From contig NZ_LGDG01000229.1 of assembly GCF_001279775.1 (NCBI RefSeq), positions 1 through 64,000 of the forward strand: a DNA stretch of 64,000 nucleotides. Reading direction: 5' to 3'. Below the pieces are notes generated by a model. It searched no databases. It had not been told where the DNA came from and worked only from the letters and a program-made list of their open reading frames with translations. Source of the DNA: Streptomyces sp. MMG1533. GTDB lineage: Bacteria > Actinomycetota > Actinomycetes > Streptomycetales > Streptomycetaceae. This document shows positions 62,176-64,000 of this stretch, one piece after another. Every line of letters starts with the position of its first letter. Position 1 is the first letter of the stretch. The position numbers and the translations under genes are program-made.

Positions 62176-63561
62176 ATGCGCAGGTCCAGCTCCATCCCCA
62201 GCCCTTCCCAGATGAGCCGCCGGCTCTTCCTCACCGCCGCGGGAGCGGTCTCGTTGGGCGCCGCACTGTCCGCCTGCAGCGGCGACAGCGGCAGCTCATC
62301 CGCCGCCGCCAAGCCGGTCGGCCAGGCCGACATCGACAAGGCCATGAAGACCCCGACCCAGCTGACGTTCTGGACCTGGGTCCCGAACATCGCCAAGGAG
62401 ATCGCGCTCTTCGAGAAGAAGTACCCGGCCATCAAGGTCAAGGTCGTCAACGCCGGTCAGGGCACCCCGCAGTACACCAAGCTGCGCACGGCGCTGAAGG
62501 CCGGAAGCGGCGCTCCGGACATGGTGCAGATCGAGTACCAGGCCATTCCGACCTTCACCATCACGGACAGCCTGCTGGATCTACGGCCGTACGGCGCGTC
62601 CGCCCTCAAGGGACGTTTCGTGGACTGGACTTGGGGCCAGGTCAGCGGCAGCGACGGCGAGGTCTGGGCGATCCCGCAGGACACCGGCCCGATGGGCATG
62701 CTGTACCGGCAGGACATCTTCGACAAGCACGGCATCGACGTGCCCAAGACCTGGGACGAGTTCGCCGAAGCGGCCCGCAAGCTCCACAAGGCCGACCCCG
62801 ACGTCTACCTCACCAACCTCGCGGCCAACCAGGTCGCCGCCTGGCACGGACTGCTGTGGCAGGCGGGCGCCAAGCCGTACGTGACATCCGGCAAGAGCGA
62901 CATCACCATCAGCGTCGACGACGCGGCCTCGAAGAAGCTCGGCGAGTACTGGGGCGGGCTCGCGAAGGAGGGAGTCATCGGCGTCGAGCCGGACTTCACC
63001 GACTCCTGGTACACGGCCCTCAACAAGGGCAAGTACGCCACCTGGATCACCGCGGCCTGGGGCCCGGTCTTCCTCTCCGGCTCCGCCAAGGCCACCGCCG
63101 GCAAGTGGCGGGCGGCCCCGCTGCCGCAGTGGGACGCCTCCAAGCCGAGCTCCGGCAACTGGGGCGGCTCGACCACCGCGGTCATCCGCTCCACCAAGAA
63201 CCCCATCGCGGCGGCGATGTTCGCCCAGTTCCTCAACAGCGACCCGGCGAGCGCGAAGATGTTCGCCACCGAGCAGTTCTTCTTCCCCGCCACCAAAGCC
63301 CTGCTCACAGACACGTCGTTCGTCTCGGACGCATCCGCCTTCTACGGCGGCCAGAAGGTCAACCAGGTCTTCGCCGACATCGGCGAAACCGTCAACTCCT
63401 CCTTCCAGTGGCCGCCGTTCCTCGACCAGGCCGCGACCGACTGGACCGAGACGGTCGGCACATCACTCGCCGACAAGTCCGACACCGTCGCGGCGCTCGG
63501 CACCTGGCAGCAGCGGCTCACCACGTACGCCGAGAAGCAGGGCTTCACCGTCCGCACCTGA
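62176..63561 (+). CDS. Sugar ABC transporter substrate-binding lipoprotein
   Basis: A 461-aa extracellular solute-binding protein, family 1. The N-terminus has a twin-arginine signal and lipobox (MSRRLFLTAAGAVSLG, then ALSACSG with the lipidated Cys), so it should be exported and anchored outside the membrane. Binding-fold blocks include QLTFWTWVPNIAKEIALFEK, YPAIKVKVVNAGQGTPQYTK and WDEFAEAARKLHKADPDVYL. GGGAG lies upstream of ATG 62176. It is followed by a permease gene and controlled presumably by the LacI-type regulator. The sugar is unknown. Confidence 0.93.
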   Translation: MRRSSSIPSPSQMSRRLFLTAAGAVSLGAALSACSGDSGSSSAAAKPVGQADIDKAMKTPTQLTFWTWVPNIAKEIALFEKKYPAIKVKVVNAGQGTPQYTKLRTALKAGSGAPDMVQIEYQAIPTFTITDSLLDLRPYGASALKGRFVDWTWGQVSGSDGEVWAIPQDTGPMGMLYRQDIFDKHGIDVPKTWDEFAEAARKLHKADPDVYLTNLAANQVAAWHGLLWQAGAKPYVTSGKSDITISVDDAASKKLGEYWGGLAKEGVIGVEPDFTDSWYTALNKGKYATWITAAWGPVFLSGSAKATAGKWRAAPLPQWDASKPSSGNWGGSTTAVIRSTKNPIAAAMFAQFLNSDPASAKMFATEQFFFPATKALLTDTSFVSDASAFYGGQKVNQVFADIGETVNSSFQWPPFLDQAATDWTETVGTSLADKSDTVAALGTWQQRLTTYAEKQGFTVRT

Positions 63562-63638
63562 CGGTTCGCCGGGTCCCGCGCGGCCACGCGGGGTCCGCCC
63601 GTCTCCCCTCAGCCCAACCCACCCCTCAGAAAGGGCCG

Positions 63639-64000
63639 ATGATGACTGCCACAACCGCGGCCTCTCCCAAGGGCCGGCGCCGAGACGGGCCGACACGCCC
63701 CCGGCGCGGTGACAAGAGCCACCGCGCGTCGGCAGGGCCACTGTTCGTCGCACCGTTCATGGTGCTGTTCCTCCTGCTCTTCCTCGCGCCGCTCGGCTAC
63801 GCCGCCTACCTGAGCCTCTTCCAGGAGCGCCTCATCGGCGGCACGGTGTTCGTGGGGCTCGACAACTACGCCCAGGCTCTTGGCGATTCGCAGTTCCTTC
63901 ACGGTGTCGGGCGTGTAGCGCTGTTCTTCGTGATCCAGGTACCCGTGATGCTGCTGCTGGCGCTGCTGTTCGCGCTCGCCCTGGACAGCGGCCTGCTGCG
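63639..64000 (+). CDS. Sugar ABC transporter permease (cut by window end)
   Basis: The first about 120 codons of a MalF/UgpA-type permease. An Arg-rich cytosolic start (MMTATTAASPKGRRRDG) leads into helix 1 (LFVAPFMVLFLLLFLAPLGY), then AAYLSLFQERL, FVGLDNYAQALGDSQF and a second helix region. It starts 77 bases after the binding-protein gene with AAGGG upstream. The rest, including the EAA loop, is beyond the window. Confidence 0.9.
   Translation, partial: MMTATTAASPKGRRRDGPTRPRRGDKSHRASAGPLFVAPFMVLFLLLFLAPLGYAAYLSLFQERLIGGTVFVGLDNYAQALGDSQFLHGVGRVALFFVIQVPVMLLLALLFALALDSGLL

Overview
This 64-kb window is very GC-rich chromosomal DNA from an actinomycete, almost certainly a Streptomyces. The signs are strong third-position GC bias, many GTG and TTG starts, ATGA/GTGA stop-start overlaps inside operons, rare TTA codons, two-component-like and STAND/LAL regulators, and the short HIDL-type leader peptides found ahead of sulfur-related genes in this group. 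No rRNA, tRNA, CRISPR array, intact insertion sequence, origin or prophage was seen. The content looks like accessory or chromosome-arm DNA: catabolic operons, several proteases, many regulators and a large number of decayed gene fragments.

Layout. 0-10.4 kb: a GH42 beta-galactosidase; an MpaB-like (DUF2236) protein; a phenolic-lipid type operon (UbiA prenyltransferase, a collapsed geranylgeranyl-reductase-like gene, type III polyketide synthase, ICMT-type methyltransferase, flavoprotein hydroxylase; the last three resemble srsABC); and two alpha/beta hydrolases. 10.4-17.3 kb: an XRE-NB-ARC-TPR regulator, an AraC regulator next to an esterase fragment, and an ABC exporter behind a MerR-type promoter, divergent from a multi-pass membrane protein. 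17.3-21.4 kb: a glycerol-type operon (FGGY kinase, GlpA-like and GlpB-like flavoproteins). 21.6-29.5 kb: a TTA-containing hypothetical gene, an amino-acid permease, an MscS channel, a secreted M1 peptidase and monomeric isocitrate dehydrogenase.

31.1-36.5 kb is the most interesting block. A cytosolic subtilisin, an ECF sigma factor with a TTA codon, and an acidic partner protein form one translationally coupled operon. It is divergent from a TPR-CHAT caspase-like protease. This looks like a protease-gated sigma-factor circuit. 36.6-41.6 kb: a LAL regulator divergent from an astacin-like metalloprotease, then a GNAT/WYL pair with a perfect operator palindrome. 41.6-45.7 kb: two LLM flavin monooxygenases and a glutathionyl-hydroquinone-reductase-like protein, each unit preceded by a Cys-containing leader peptide. 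45.8-49.9 kb: hydroxyquinol/maleylacetate catabolism with a divergent MFS transporter.

50.0-57.3 kb: glyA-soxBDAG (sarcosine to glycine and serine) with a truncated purU and a divergent GntR regulator. 57.3-60.7 kb: mostly decayed fragments (ABC ATPase tail, old-yellow-enzyme piece, IS4 transposase piece, LuxR and ATPase pieces) around an ArsR-SRPBCC-DHFR-like operon, ending in a 152-bp inverted-repeat element. 60.7-64 kb: a LacI regulator and the start of a sugar ABC importer that runs off the window.

All functional calls come from reading motifs and recalling families; no database search was run. Repeat and promoter coordinates were counted by hand.
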